From Xanthobacter agilis (GTDB lineage Bacteria > Pseudomonadota > Alphaproteobacteria > Rhizobiales > Xanthobacteraceae), in NCBI RefSeq assembly GCF_021730435.1, contig NZ_JABWGX010000017.1, positions 49,393 to 113,392 on the forward strand: a DNA stretch of 64,000 nt, written 5' to 3'. Both the position numbers and the translations under genes were made by a program. Below are positions 17,558 to 25,370 of the stretch, piece by piece (position 1 is the first letter of the stretch; the number at the start of each line of letters is the position of its first letter). The notes under the pieces are model-generated. The model worked only from the letters and a program-made list of their open reading frames with translations, was not told the DNA's origin and did no database searches.

Positions 17558-17947
17558 ATGGCCCGCGCCCCGATGCTCCGTGCCCCGATGCTCCGCGCGC
17601 TCCGGACGCGGTCCGATGGCGTTCACCGGTCGAAGCGTCTGGCCATCGCCGCCGGCGCGCTGGCGATGATGGTGCTGGCCGGCGGATCTCCGGCCGGATC
17701 GGTGGCCCACGCGCAGAGCTCCGGCGCCGGCGCCAAGACCGCGTCGAGCTGCGCCGCCCTTGGCGAAGGCTTCGTGCGGATGCCCGGCGCGGACACCTGC
17801 GTGCGCCTGCGCGGCGCGGCCCGCGCCGAGGCTTTTTCCGGCGGAACCGTGTCCAGCAATCCGGGCTATGGCAACACGGCCACCACCCTGGGCGGCGACG
17901 GCACGGCCCAGGGCACCGCGCCCGATCCCTGGAAACAGGCGCGCTGA
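17558..17947 (+). CDS. Small exported protein with Porin_2-like N-terminal motif
   Basis: A product of about 129 residues with a signal peptide (KRLAIAAGALAMMVLAGGSPAG..AHAQS). The mature part reads SSCAALGEGFVRMPGADTCVRLRGAARAEA, which copies the disulfide-bearing opening of rhizobial Porin_2/Omp2 porins (C-G-GF-IPG-DTC-K-GGYVR). The barrel itself is absent: the protein ends about 60 residues later after a Gly/Thr-rich tail. It may be a porin remnant or a real small periplasmic protein. Several ATGs (17489, 17558, 17573, 17588) are possible; 17588 would give the most usual signal peptide. It is convergent with the tape-measure gene, 6 bp apart. Confidence 0.55.
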   Translation: MARAPMLRAPMLRALRTRSDGVHRSKRLAIAAGALAMMVLAGGSPAGSVAHAQSSGAGAKTASSCAALGEGFVRMPGADTCVRLRGAARAEAFSGGTVSSNPGYGNTATTLGGDGTAQGTAPDPWKQAR

Positions 17948-17953
17948 CGGCGC

Positions 17954-18967
17954 TCACGCGCTGCGCTGCGCCCGCGTCACGGCGCGCGACACCAGGCCGG
18001 AAAGATAGGCATCGGACCGGCGGAAGGCGGCCAGGTCGGGGGTCGCGACGTTCACCGTCACCTGTGCCCGCCCGCCCCCGTCCACCTGCCGCACGCCCAG
18101 GCTGCCGTCCGCGCCGCGGGTGAGGGGCATGATGGCTTCCGCCCCCTTCTCCCCCATGAGCCCGAACGAGGCGGTGCCGAGCGGGAAATAGGTGGGTGCC
18201 GCCACCACCCCGCCGCGCGCGAACGGGCGCACCCGCGCTTGCGTCATCTCAACCGGCCCGTTCAGCCCCCGTGCGGAGAAGGCGCCGCCCTTGGCGAAGG
18301 CCCGTACCACTTCGCCGAGCCCCCCGTCAGGTGCGATCACCCCGCCCTTGGCGAAGGGCATCAGCGTGCCGCCCTGGAACAGATGACCCAGCGCCAGCCC
18401 GCCGGAGCCAGACGACGCCCCACCGCCCCCCGGCCCGATCACGCCACCCTTGGCGAACGGCAGCAGCGTGCCGCCCTGGAACAGATGGCCCAGGCCCAGC
18501 CCGCCCGAGCCGGACGACGCCCCACCGCCACCCGGCCCGATGACCCCACCCTTGGCGAAGGGCATCAGCGTGCCGCCCTGGACCAGATGGCGCACCACCA
18601 GCCCGCCGGAGCCGGACGCCGCGCCACCGCCGCCGCCCGGCCCGATGACGCCACCCTTGGCGAACGGCTGCACCGCGCCGCCGTCGAACACGCCGCCCCT
18701 GGAAAAGCCCAGGCCGCCGGTGACGCTGGAGAGCAGGGTCGAGAAGCTGCTTTCCAGCGGCTTGAGGGCCGCTGTAAGCGCCATGTTGGACAGCTTGACC
18801 CCGAGCTGCTCCAGCACGGTGCCGAGGTCCCTGCCCTGCACCGCGAGCCCGGTGAAGGCCGAGCCCAGCGTACCCGCCAGGCCCTTGGCCGAGACCTCCA
18901 TCTCACCGAGGGCGGCCTTGGCCTCCCGCGTGTCCACGGCCACGGCGATATCGACGGTTTCGGTCAC
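17954..18967 (-). CDS. GTA tail tape-measure protein with expanded repeats (g11)
   Basis: A 337-residue protein starting at GTG 18967 (VTETVDIAVAVDTREAKAALG). Residues about 25-85 are the helical region of short tape measures (GLAGTLGSAFTGLAVQG..). The middle is a tandem array of 34-35-residue units beginning PFAKGGVIGPGGGG and ending HLFQGGTL, three full copies plus a partial. The C-terminus has the conserved FGLMGEKGAEAIMPLTRG. The RcGTA protein is roughly 220 residues, so the array adds about 100. Tape measures set tail length, but Gly-rich units may act as a flexible linker instead. The gene is followed downstream by an insertion before g12. Confidence 0.85.
   Translation of the reverse strand: MTETVDIAVAVDTREAKAALGEMEVSAKGLAGTLGSAFTGLAVQGRDLGTVLEQLGVKLSNMALTAALKPLESSFSTLLSSVTGGLGFSRGGVFDGGAVQPFAKGGVIGPGGGGGAASGSGGLVVRHLVQGGTLMPFAKGGVIGPGGGGASSGSGGLGLGHLFQGGTLLPFAKGGVIGPGGGGASSGSGGLALGHLFQGGTLMPFAKGGVIAPDGGLGEVVRAFAKGGAFSARGLNGPVEMTQARVRPFARGGVVAAPTYFPLGTASFGLMGEKGAEAIMPLTRGADGSLGVRQVDGGGRAQVTVNVATPDLAAFRRSDAYLSGLVSRAVTRAQRSA
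18347..18665 (-). repeat. 102-bp tandem repeat inside g11
   Basis: The motif CTTGGCGAA recurs at 18347, 18449, 18551 and 18656, spacing 102, 102 and 105 bp. The units are nearly identical at the DNA level, pointing to recent expansion. The periods are multiples of three, so the frame is kept. Confidence 0.9.
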
Positions 18968-19006
18968 GCCGGCTCTCCTCTGCTTTGGGGGGTCTCGCAC
19001 GGCGCC

Positions 19007-19252
19007 TCACCGCGCAGGCGGCGCCAGGGGCCGGGGGTCCGGCCGGTCAGGGAAGCGTTCCATCAGGGCCGCGAGGTCGGCCCGCGCCAGGGGCGGCGCG
19101 ACACGCGTCGCGTGGAGGCCCGCCGCCGCGGCGAGCTCGCGGGGGGTCATGCGCCAGAAGGCGGCCGGAGACAGCCGCAGGACACCGAGCCCGAGCCCCA
19201 TCGCCTGGTCCCACGGAAAGGCGGGCGGGGCCGAGGCGCGGGGCGGGCTCAC
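19007..19252 (-). CDS. GTA phage tail assembly chaperone, g10.1-like (TIGR02216)
   Basis: An 81-residue product containing FPWDQAMGLGLGVLRLSPAAFWRMTPRELAAA, the rcc01693/DUF2376 signature. The GTG start at 19252 overlaps the upstream gene's stop by 4 nt (GTGA). It probably acts with g10 as the paired chaperone that loads the tape measure, as in lambda G/GT-type systems. The remaining C-terminus is Pro/Arg-rich. The assignment is by motif and gene order. Confidence 0.85.
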   Translation of the reverse strand: MSPPRASAPPAFPWDQAMGLGLGVLRLSPAAFWRMTPRELAAAAGLHATRVAPPLARADLAALMERFPDRPDPRPLAPPAR

Positions 19253-19599
19253 ACGTCCTGCGGCGGCCGAGGGGAAGCGGGCAGGGCCTCGCCGCCGCCG
19301 AAGGTGGCCGTGAGCAGCGCCGCCACGATGCGCACGAAGCCGGCGGCCCCGTCCTCCACGCGCATGCGCTCCACCGCGTCCAGGCTCACCTCCTCCCCCG
19401 CCCCGTTCAGGCCCGCGCACAGGATGCGGGCGGCATCGCGGGCGGACAGGCGGCCCCGCTCGAAGCGCTCCGCCAGCGCCATCAGGTCGGCGGCGCCGAA
19501 GGCGGCTTCCAGTTCCGCCAGCGCCCCCAGGGTCAGCACCAGCACATGGGGGCGGCCGTCGATGACGGCCTCGATCTCGCCGCGGTGCGCGTTGGCCAT
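19249..19599 (-). CDS. GTA tail chaperone, Phage_TAC_11 type (g10)
   Basis: A 116-residue protein: MANAHRGEIEAVIDGRPHVLVLTLGALAELEAAFGAADLMALAERF is the usual start of the GTA g10/TAC_11 family. It sits between tail tube (g9) and g10.1 as in RcGTA. A likely tail-assembly chaperone. A good GGAGAA ribosome site stands just upstream. Confidence 0.87.
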   Translation of the reverse strand: MANAHRGEIEAVIDGRPHVLVLTLGALAELEAAFGAADLMALAERFERGRLSARDAARILCAGLNGAGEEVSLDAVERMRVEDGAAGFVRIVAALLTATFGGGEALPASPRPPQDV

Positions 19600-19648
19600 G
19601 GGCTTCTCCTTTCGGCAGGTGGTTCAGGTGGTTTTTCGCCGGCACCGC

Positions 19649-20056
19649 TCACAGGGCGGCGAAAGCGATCTCGCCGCCGCTCTCCAGCGTCAGGTCGAAG
19701 GTGACCTCCCGGTCATGCTCGGCCGCGATTTCGAGCGCGGTCACCTGGAAGATGCCGGTGATGGTGCCGAAATCGGGCACCACCACCTGGCACGACGCCA
19801 GCGTGCCGGCGAAGAACAACTGCCGCACCAGGGCATCGGACTCCGCATCCTTGAACACGCCGGAACCGGAGATGCTGGCGCGCTTCACCCCCGCCCCCTC
19901 CAGCAGCTCGCGCCAGCGACCGGCGGATTCGGAATGGGTCACATCCACGCTCTGGGCGTTGAAGGCGAGGGTGCGCGAGCGCAGGCCCGCCACCGTCACG
20001 AACGCCGTGCCGTCCTGGATCTTCAACAGCAGATCCTTGCCCTTTTGCGCACTCAT
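19649..20056 (-). CDS. GTA major tail (tube) protein, TP901-1 family (g9)
   Basis: A 135-residue tail-tube protein. Signatures are MSAQKGKDLLLKIQDG, TLAFNAQSVDVTHSESAGRWRELLEGAGVK and the SGSGVFKD segment common to TP901-1/GTA tube subunits. Copies polymerise into the tail. GGAGATG precedes the start. The order g8-g9-g10 is intact here. Confidence 0.92.
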   Translation of the reverse strand: MSAQKGKDLLLKIQDGTAFVTVAGLRSRTLAFNAQSVDVTHSESAGRWRELLEGAGVKRASISGSGVFKDAESDALVRQLFFAGTLASCQVVVPDFGTITGIFQVTALEIAAEHDREVTFDLTLESGGEIAFAAL

Positions 20057-20080
20057 GGGACATCTCCAATTGATCTTGCG

Positions 20081-20500
20081 TCACAACGGCTCGGTGACGG
20101 CGCGGAACCGCACCAGAGCGTGAAAAGTGCGTCCGTCCTTCTCGCGCACCACCTCGGCGCTGGTGGCGCGCAGATTGACGAGCGCGTGGCCAGCGACCGC
20201 GAGCGGCGCGTCGTGCAGCGCCTCCTGCACCGCGGCGGCGAGGGCGAACGCCTCGGCCCGGCCGCCGCTGCGGGAAAAGGCGTGCAACGTCAAAGCGTGC
20301 TCGCACCCCGCTTCGGTGGCGGTGGACCAGTCGCTCACCACCGCCTCCCCCAGCGCCACGAAGGGGAAGGCGGCATCCTTCGGCGGCACGTCGTGGATGC
20401 GCGCGCCGCCGAGCAGGCCGGTCAGCGGCGCGTCGGCCGCGAGCGCGTCGTGAATGGCCTTGCGCAGGCTCAGGGCCGGGCTGGCGAGGGGCACACTCAT
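20081..20500 (-). CDS. GTA tail terminator, DUF3168 (g8)
   Basis: A 139-residue DUF3168 protein: SLRKAIHDALAADAPLTGLLGG.RIHDVPPKDAAFPFVALGE, then the HALTLHAFSR segment. It forms the ring that closes the tail at the head end. Its start overlaps the preceding gene's stop by 4 nt (20497-20500). Confidence 0.9.
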   Translation of the reverse strand: MSVPLASPALSLRKAIHDALAADAPLTGLLGGARIHDVPPKDAAFPFVALGEAVVSDWSTATEAGCEHALTLHAFSRSGGRAEAFALAAAVQEALHDAPLAVAGHALVNLRATSAEVVREKDGRTFHALVRFRAVTEPL

Positions 20501-20814
20501 GGTGTCCCCTCCCCCGCCGTGCGGGCGGCCCGGCGGCGGCGGTTGAAGTCGAGCCGGACCCGGTCGAGCACCGGGTCGCCCTCCCGTCCGGCGTCACCGC
20601 GCACGCGGTCGAGCACCGCCGCATCGCCGACGCGCACCAGCGGCCGCGCCGGCGTCCCCGCGATCGTCGGTGTCGCGCCGGTTGCCGTGGCAATGCGCCG
20701 GGCGAGATCCGCCGCGGCCCGCGCCGCCGCCTTTTCGGCCGCCGACGTGAGCACCCGCGCGCCAAGCCGCCCGCCGAGCCCCTCGATGCCGCGGCTGGAC
20801 ACGCGCACTTTCAT
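20497..20814 (-). CDS. HK97 gp10-like head-tail / tail-completion protein
   Basis: A 105-residue basic protein: MKVRVSSRGIEGLGGRLGARV followed by an Arg/Ala-rich helical middle and RVRLDFNRRRR. It fits the HK97 gp10 (minor tail/tail completion) family in size and position. This gene is not one of the numbered RcGTA genes as I recall them, so it may be a lineage-specific member. It overlaps both neighbours by 4 nt, which strongly supports it as a real cistron. Confidence 0.7.
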   Translation of the reverse strand: MKVRVSSRGIEGLGGRLGARVLTSAAEKAAARAAADLARRIATATGATPTIAGTPARPLVRVGDAAVLDRVRGDAGREGDPVLDRVRLDFNRRRRAARTAGEGTP

Positions 20815-21134
20815 GGCTGTTCCTCCCGGCAATGGCAGCGCGAGAAGCGGCCGCGCCCGTCGGCATCGGTGACCGCCTCCACCTGGAACACCCGCGCACC
20901 GAGCAGCAGCCGGTCGCCGGGGGCGATGGTGTGGGGCGCCCGCACCGTGATGCGCACCCCATGGGCCGCGCGCGGCCGCTCCTCGCTCACGCCGAACTCG
21001 GTGGCCACGGTCTCCACCGCCCCCCACATCTGTTCCACCGACAGGAACGCGTGGCTGGTGCCGCCGGCGCCGTCGGCGAGATCGACGCAGGTCTGGTGCG
21101 TCAGGCGCTGGCGCAAGGCCGCGATGGCGCTCAC
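20811..21134 (-). CDS. GTA head-closure (stopper) protein (g7)
   Basis: A 107-residue product: RQRLTHQTCVDLADGAGG..FLSVEQMWGAVET.. RITVRAPHTIAPGDRLLLGARVFQVEAV, the phage head-tail adaptor/closure signature (HTIAPGDRL). The GTG start at 21134 overlaps the g6 stop by 4 nt. It plugs the head once DNA is packaged. Confidence 0.88.
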   Translation of the reverse strand: MSAIAALRQRLTHQTCVDLADGAGGTSHAFLSVEQMWGAVETVATEFGVSEERPRAAHGVRITVRAPHTIAPGDRLLLGARVFQVEAVTDADGRGRFSRCHCREEQP

Positions 21135-21688
21135 AATCGCACCAGACGGTAAGGCGCGAGCAGCGCCGCGACGGTCGCGGGCAGGGCCTGGGCGGTGCCC
21201 GAGCCGTCGCGATATTCGTAGAAATGGGCCAGCACCAGCCGCACCGCTTGCATGAGATCGGCCGGCACATCGGCGGCGCTCGCGCCATAGCCGGCGCTCA
21301 CCGTGAGGGCGATGCCGCCCGGCCCCGGCTGCGGCGCACGGCGGGCGTCCACATGGATCAACGCGGGCGCCCGGTCCGCCTTCAGGCTGAGGACGCCCGG
21401 CGCCACCTCCACCGTGCTGCCGTCGGCCAGCGTCACAAGGGCCGACAAGATGGCCGTGACCGGCGCCACCGGTGCCGGGATCACCCCGCTCAGGGGCCAC
21501 GCGGCGCGGGTGAAGCGCCAGGTCTGCATCAGCAGAATGCGCCCCGTGGCCGCCTCCACCGCCCGCCGGGCGGCGGCGATCAAGGCATCCACCAGCGCGT
21601 CGTCCGCCTCGTGGTCGATGCGCAGGAAGGCTTTCGCCTCGGCGCGGGTCAGCGGCTCGGCGGCGGGGCCGGCGAGGAGTTCGGCCAT
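21131..21688 (-). CDS. GTA head-tail adaptor (g6)
   Basis: A 185-residue connector of the gp6/TIGR02215 type: EPLTRAEAKAFLRIDHEADDALVDALIAAARRAVEAATGR and later VPADLMQAVRLVLAHFYEYRDG. It binds under the portal. The ATG at 21688 starts the conserved frame; 21727 is an alternative. It is the first gene after the insertion that separates it from the capsid gene and so may need its own promoter in the 21689-21761 gap, which is shared with the divergent protease gene. Confidence 0.9.
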   Translation of the reverse strand: MAELLAGPAAEPLTRAEAKAFLRIDHEADDALVDALIAAARRAVEAATGRILLMQTWRFTRAAWPLSGVIPAPVAPVTAILSALVTLADGSTVEVAPGVLSLKADRAPALIHVDARRAPQPGPGGIALTVSAGYGASAADVPADLMQAVRLVLAHFYEYRDGSGTAQALPATVAALLAPYRLVRL

Positions 21689-21761
21689 GTTCGGTCTCCG
21701 GGTCAAGATGAAGGCGGGCAGCACCATTGACGCTGCTCCGTGGGAGCGGCAGAACGCGCGG

Positions 21762-22634
21762 ATGATCGGCTTTCACCCCCTCCGCGCGGGCCGCGATGCC
21801 CTTGGTGTTCGGGCCAGCGTCGCCCTTGTCTTTCAGGCCCGCGGCGCCTTAGTCGCCCGTGCCGGCGGCGCTCTGGTCGCCCGTGCCTGCGGCGCCCTGG
21901 TGTCCCTGGCCTGCGGCGCCTTGGTCGCGATGGCCGGCGGCGCGGCGCCGGCGGCCGCCATGGTGGGCGGCGGACCGGCCTCGGCCGAGATCGCGGGCCA
22001 TGCGGCCATGGTGGTGTCCACGCGCGGGGCCGTTTGCTCCAGCGTCGTGCTGGCGCCCGACCTGCTGCTCACCGCCGCCCATTGCGTGGAACCGAAGGCG
22101 GACTATGCGGTGGCCATCATCGGCGCGGGGCCGCCCAAGCTCATTCCGGCGCTGCGGGTGGCGGTGCACCCGCGCTTCGACGCCGACCAGTTCCGCACCC
22201 GGCGGCCGACGCCGGACCTCGCGCTGTTGAAGCTCGCGGAGCCGCTGCCGGCGCCATTCCAGCCGGCCCCCCTCACCACCGCCGAGGGCCTGCCGGCCAA
22301 GGGCTCCGACTTCACCCTCGCCGGCTTCGGCGTCACCGCCGAGGGCGCCACCAAGAGCGCCGGCACCTTGCGCACGGTGCGCCTGCCCGCCATCGGCACC
22401 ACCGGCGGCATCATGGTGCGCCTTGCCCCGTCGCAGGGAAGCGCCGGCGCCTGCACCGGGGATTCCGGCGGCCCGGCGTTCCAGAACGGCGCGGTGGCGG
22501 GCGTCATCGGCTGGGCCACCGGGCCCGGCGGCACGCGCGGATGCGGCGGCGTCACCGGCGTGACGCTGGTGTCGATCCACCGGGATTGGATCCTCTCCCA
22601 GGCGGCTGCCCTCGGCAGCCCCATCGGCCGCTGA
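21762..22634 (+). CDS. Exported trypsin-like serine protease (S1 family)
   Basis: A 290-residue product. The catalytic triad is intact: His in LLLTAAHC, Asp in TPDLALLKL and Ser in CTGDSGGPAF. A later GWATGPGG..CGG..GVT stretch completes the S1 fold. The N-terminus is unusual: residues about 20-65 contain an 8-residue unit (GGALVARA type) repeated four times before the AAA cleavage region, making a long hydrophobic leader. A shorter signal peptide from a downstream ATG near 21930 is possible. It is in an operon with the lytic transglycosylase, 1 bp apart. Secreted or periplasmic. Confidence 0.82.
   Translation: MIGFHPLRAGRDALGVRASVALVFQARGALVARAGGALVARACGALVSLACGALVAMAGGAAPAAAMVGGGPASAEIAGHAAMVVSTRGAVCSSVVLAPDLLLTAAHCVEPKADYAVAIIGAGPPKLIPALRVAVHPRFDADQFRTRRPTPDLALLKLAEPLPAPFQPAPLTTAEGLPAKGSDFTLAGFGVTAEGATKSAGTLRTVRLPAIGTTGGIMVRLAPSQGSAGACTGDSGGPAFQNGAVAGVIGWATGPGGTRGCGGVTGVTLVSIHRDWILSQAAALGSPIGR
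21847..21945 (+). repeat. 24-bp tandem repeat coding for the protease leader
   Basis: About four units of GCGGCGC-(C/T)T-GGTC-type sequence, each 24 bp, encode GGALVARA, GGALVARA, CGALVSLA and CGALVAMA. The frame is kept. The repeat changes leader length only. Confidence 0.75.
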
Positions 22635-22635
22635 G

Positions 22636-23769
22636 ATGGCCCCGGCGTCGCCCGCCCCTCGGACGGCGCGCCGGGCCGCCGCCGTGGTCGGCGCATTGAT
22701 CCTCACGGGCGCCGCCGTCGGCGCCCTGCTCCTGTCCGGCGGCGACCCGGCCCCCGCGCCAGCGACGCGCGCCGAACCCGGCGGCGCGCCGGGGGACGGT
22801 GCGCCGCCCCCGTCTCCGCCGCAGCAGCCGCCGCCCCCGCGCGAGGCGGATCGCGCAAAGACAAGCCCCATCCGAAGCACCGCCCCCGCCCAAGAGTCCG
22901 GCGCAGCCGATGCGACCGGGACCGATCGCGCCAGCGACCCGGCGCCGACCCCGGCGCAGGCCACCGCCCCGGCCGAGGCCGGCGGCGGGCCGCAGGGCGA
23001 GAGCATCGACGCCGCTTTGTGCCGGCTCATCGACGGGGCGGCGACGCGGGCCGGACTGCCGGCGGGCTTCTTCACCCGCCTCATCTGGCGGGAAAGTTCG
23101 TTCCGCCCCCATGTGGTGAGCCGCGCGGGCGCCCAGGGCATCGCCCAGTTCATGCCGGGCACCGCCAGGGAACGGGGCCTGTCGAACCCGTTCGATCCCG
23201 AACAGGCCATCCCCGCCTCGGCCGCGCTGCTGGCGGACCTGAAGCGCCAGTTCGGCAATCTCGGGCTCGCCGCGGCGGCCTACAACGCGGGGCCGGGCCG
23301 GGTCTCGGGCTTTCTCAGTGGCGGCGGCCTGCCCCAGGAAACCCGCGCCTATGTGCGCCTCATCACCGGCCGCACCGCCGACGACTGGGCGGCGCTGAAG
23401 CGGCGCGGCGAGACGCCGCCGGAGGACAAGGACGCCCCCTGCCTCGCGACCCTGGCCAGCCTGCGCCAGGGCGCCCCAGCCTCGGAAGCCGGCCCCAACG
23501 CGCTGTTCGCGCCCTGGGGGGTGCAAATCTCCGGCAATTTCTCGAAAGACCTCGCGCTCGCCGCGTTCCAGCGCGCGGCGCAAAAATATCAGGCCGCGTT
23601 CGGCGACGGCGAGCCAGTCGTTATCGCCACCCGCATGGCGGGACGCGGCGCGCGGACCTTCTACCGCGTGCGCCTGCCGGCGCAGACCCGCGCCGAGGCC
23701 AATGCCCTGTGCGCGCGCCTGCGCAAGGCCGGCGGCCCCTGCATCGTGCTGTCGAACCGCGGGCCTTGA
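22636..23769 (+). CDS. Lytic transglycosylase (SLT) with C-terminal SPOR-like domain
   Basis: The 377-residue product has an N-terminal membrane anchor (AAAVVGALILTGAAVGALLL), a Pro/Ala-rich linker to about residue 115, an SLT lysozyme-like domain (catalytic Glu in IWRESSFRPHVVS; AQGIAQFMPGTA; AAAYNAGPGRV) and a C-terminal SPOR-type domain (FAPWGVQISGNFSK..AFQRAAQKY ... ARTFYRVRLPAQTRAEANALCARL). SPOR domains bind denuded septal peptidoglycan. It could be a host cell-wall enzyme or could aid GTA release. It directly follows the protease gene and lies between GTA adaptor and capsid. Confidence 0.85.
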   Translation: MAPASPAPRTARRAAAVVGALILTGAAVGALLLSGGDPAPAPATRAEPGGAPGDGAPPPSPPQQPPPPREADRAKTSPIRSTAPAQESGAADATGTDRASDPAPTPAQATAPAEAGGGPQGESIDAALCRLIDGAATRAGLPAGFFTRLIWRESSFRPHVVSRAGAQGIAQFMPGTARERGLSNPFDPEQAIPASAALLADLKRQFGNLGLAAAAYNAGPGRVSGFLSGGGLPQETRAYVRLITGRTADDWAALKRRGETPPEDKDAPCLATLASLRQGAPASEAGPNALFAPWGVQISGNFSKDLALAAFQRAAQKYQAAFGDGEPVVIATRMAGRGARTFYRVRLPAQTRAEANALCARLRKAGGPCIVLSNRGP

Positions 23770-24080
23770 GCCGCACGGCCAAGGGCGCCGCCGGTGCCGG
23801 CGCGGCCATGCCGCGACGAGCAACGCGCCGGCCGCGATGGATGCCCTGCCCGCCCTCGGCAAGGCCACCGGCACGGACGCGCCGCCGCTCCTCAAACACC
23901 GGGACGACCGGCGCCCCCCATGCACCGCCACCACCCGCCGGTTCGGCGCCGTCTGCGTAGCGCCGGACCGCGCGGGGCGACGCCCGCGACGCCCCGCACC
24001 GCAACCGCCTTCAAACCGCCGCGGCGACGCGACGGGGTGGCCGCCGCCCCGTAAAGGAGCGGCGGCCCTGGGCGCCGCCG
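23770..24080. other. Gene-free stretch between transglycosylase and capsid genes
   Basis: This 311-bp interval lies between convergent genes. It has only very GC-rich frames of low-complexity composition. No hairpin with a T-run is visible. Confidence 0.4.
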
Positions 24081-25337
24081 TCAGGCGGCAGCGAACTTCA
24101 GGAGCTTGGCGGCATCGAAGTCCATGATGCCGCCGCCCACCCGCTTGGTGGTGTAGAACAGCACATAGGGCTTGGCCGAGAACGGATCGCGCAGCACCCG
24201 AAGCCCGGTCCGGTCCACCACCAGGTAGAAGCGCCGGAAATCGCCGAAGGCAATGGGGAAGGCGTCGGCCGCGATGTCGGGCATGTCCTCGCTCTCCACC
24301 ACCGGGAAGCCCATGAGGCTCGCGCCTTGCCCCGCCACCGGCGGCGGCGCCCACAGGTAATTGCCGTTCTCGTCCTTCAGCTTGCGCACCGCGGACTGGG
24401 TGCGCCGGTTCATGACGAAGGTGGCGTTCTGGCGATAGCCGCCCTTCAGCGCATAGACGAGGTCGATGAGCCGGTCGCCGCCCTCGGCCGCCGGGAAGCC
24501 GCCGGCGGCGCCGCTGGCCACATAGCCCACCTTGCCCCAGGCCCAGGCGCTTTCGGCCACCTTGGTCGCGGACAGGAAGCCCTGGGGCTTGGCGACGCCG
24601 TCGCCGCTCACGAAGGCGGCGCCCTCCTGCGCGGCGAACACCGTGTCCACCTCCTCGGCCAGCCATTCCTCGACATTGACCTGGGCGTCATCCAGCAGGG
24701 CCTGGGTGGCGGCCGGCATGGCGTAAAGCTCCATGGCGGGAAAATCGAGGGCGGCCAGCACCGGGCTGTCGGTTTGGGCGCGGGCCGCCGTCTCCGCCGC
24801 CCAGCCGGACACCGGGCCGGAGGTCATGAACGGCTTGCGATAGCTGCCGCCGCCAATGGTGCGCACCGAGGACACGGCGCGGATGGGCGACAGCGCCGAC
24901 AGGCGCCGGCCGATCTCGCTCTCGATCTCCAGCGGCACCAGATAGCCGCCATCCACCCCGGAGCCGGAGGACAGGGCCTTCGCCTCCAGCGCCTTCAGCC
25001 CGCCGGCCTCGCCGTGGCGCACATAGGTGTCGAAGGCGCCGGCGTGGGCGCTGGCCGCCACCGTGCGCTCGGGCGCGCCGAGGGCCGGGCGGCGGGCCTT
25101 GGTGACGAGGGCGTCGAGCCGCGCCTGATGGGCATCGAGGGCGGCATCGATGCGCGCGATCTGATCGGTGGTGAGGCCATCCACCCCGCGCCGCTCCATC
25201 TCCGCGAGGCGGGTGTCGTTGGCGGCCTTGTAGGCCTCGAAGGCGGACAGGAAATCGGCCACGGCGGCGCGCGCCTCGGGACCGGCGAATTCGGCGGAAG
25301 CCACCTTCACCTCGGGGGCGTGGACGGAATTGGGCAT
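24081..25337 (-). CDS. GTA HK97-family major capsid protein (g5)
   Basis: A 418-residue HK97-fold capsid protein. Residues about 15-115 form the coiled scaffold (delta) domain, removed by the protease. The shell follows: GGYLVPLEIESEIGRRL, SYRKPFMTSG, LDDAQVNVEEWLAEEV, AFVSGDGVAKPQGFL, NATFVMNRRTQSAVRKLKDENGNYLW, IAFGDFRRFYLVVDRTGLRVLRDPF. All are typical of GTA capsids. It follows the protease gene by 33 bp. Confidence 0.95.
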   Translation of the reverse strand: MPNSVHAPEVKVASAEFAGPEARAAVADFLSAFEAYKAANDTRLAEMERRGVDGLTTDQIARIDAALDAHQARLDALVTKARRPALGAPERTVAASAHAGAFDTYVRHGEAGGLKALEAKALSSGSGVDGGYLVPLEIESEIGRRLSALSPIRAVSSVRTIGGGSYRKPFMTSGPVSGWAAETAARAQTDSPVLAALDFPAMELYAMPAATQALLDDAQVNVEEWLAEEVDTVFAAQEGAAFVSGDGVAKPQGFLSATKVAESAWAWGKVGYVASGAAGGFPAAEGGDRLIDLVYALKGGYRQNATFVMNRRTQSAVRKLKDENGNYLWAPPPVAGQGASLMGFPVVESEDMPDIAADAFPIAFGDFRRFYLVVDRTGLRVLRDPFSAKPYVLFYTTKRVGGGIMDFDAAKLLKFAAA

Positions 25338-25370
25338 GAGACGATCCTCAAAGGGTTGGGAAACGGCGGA

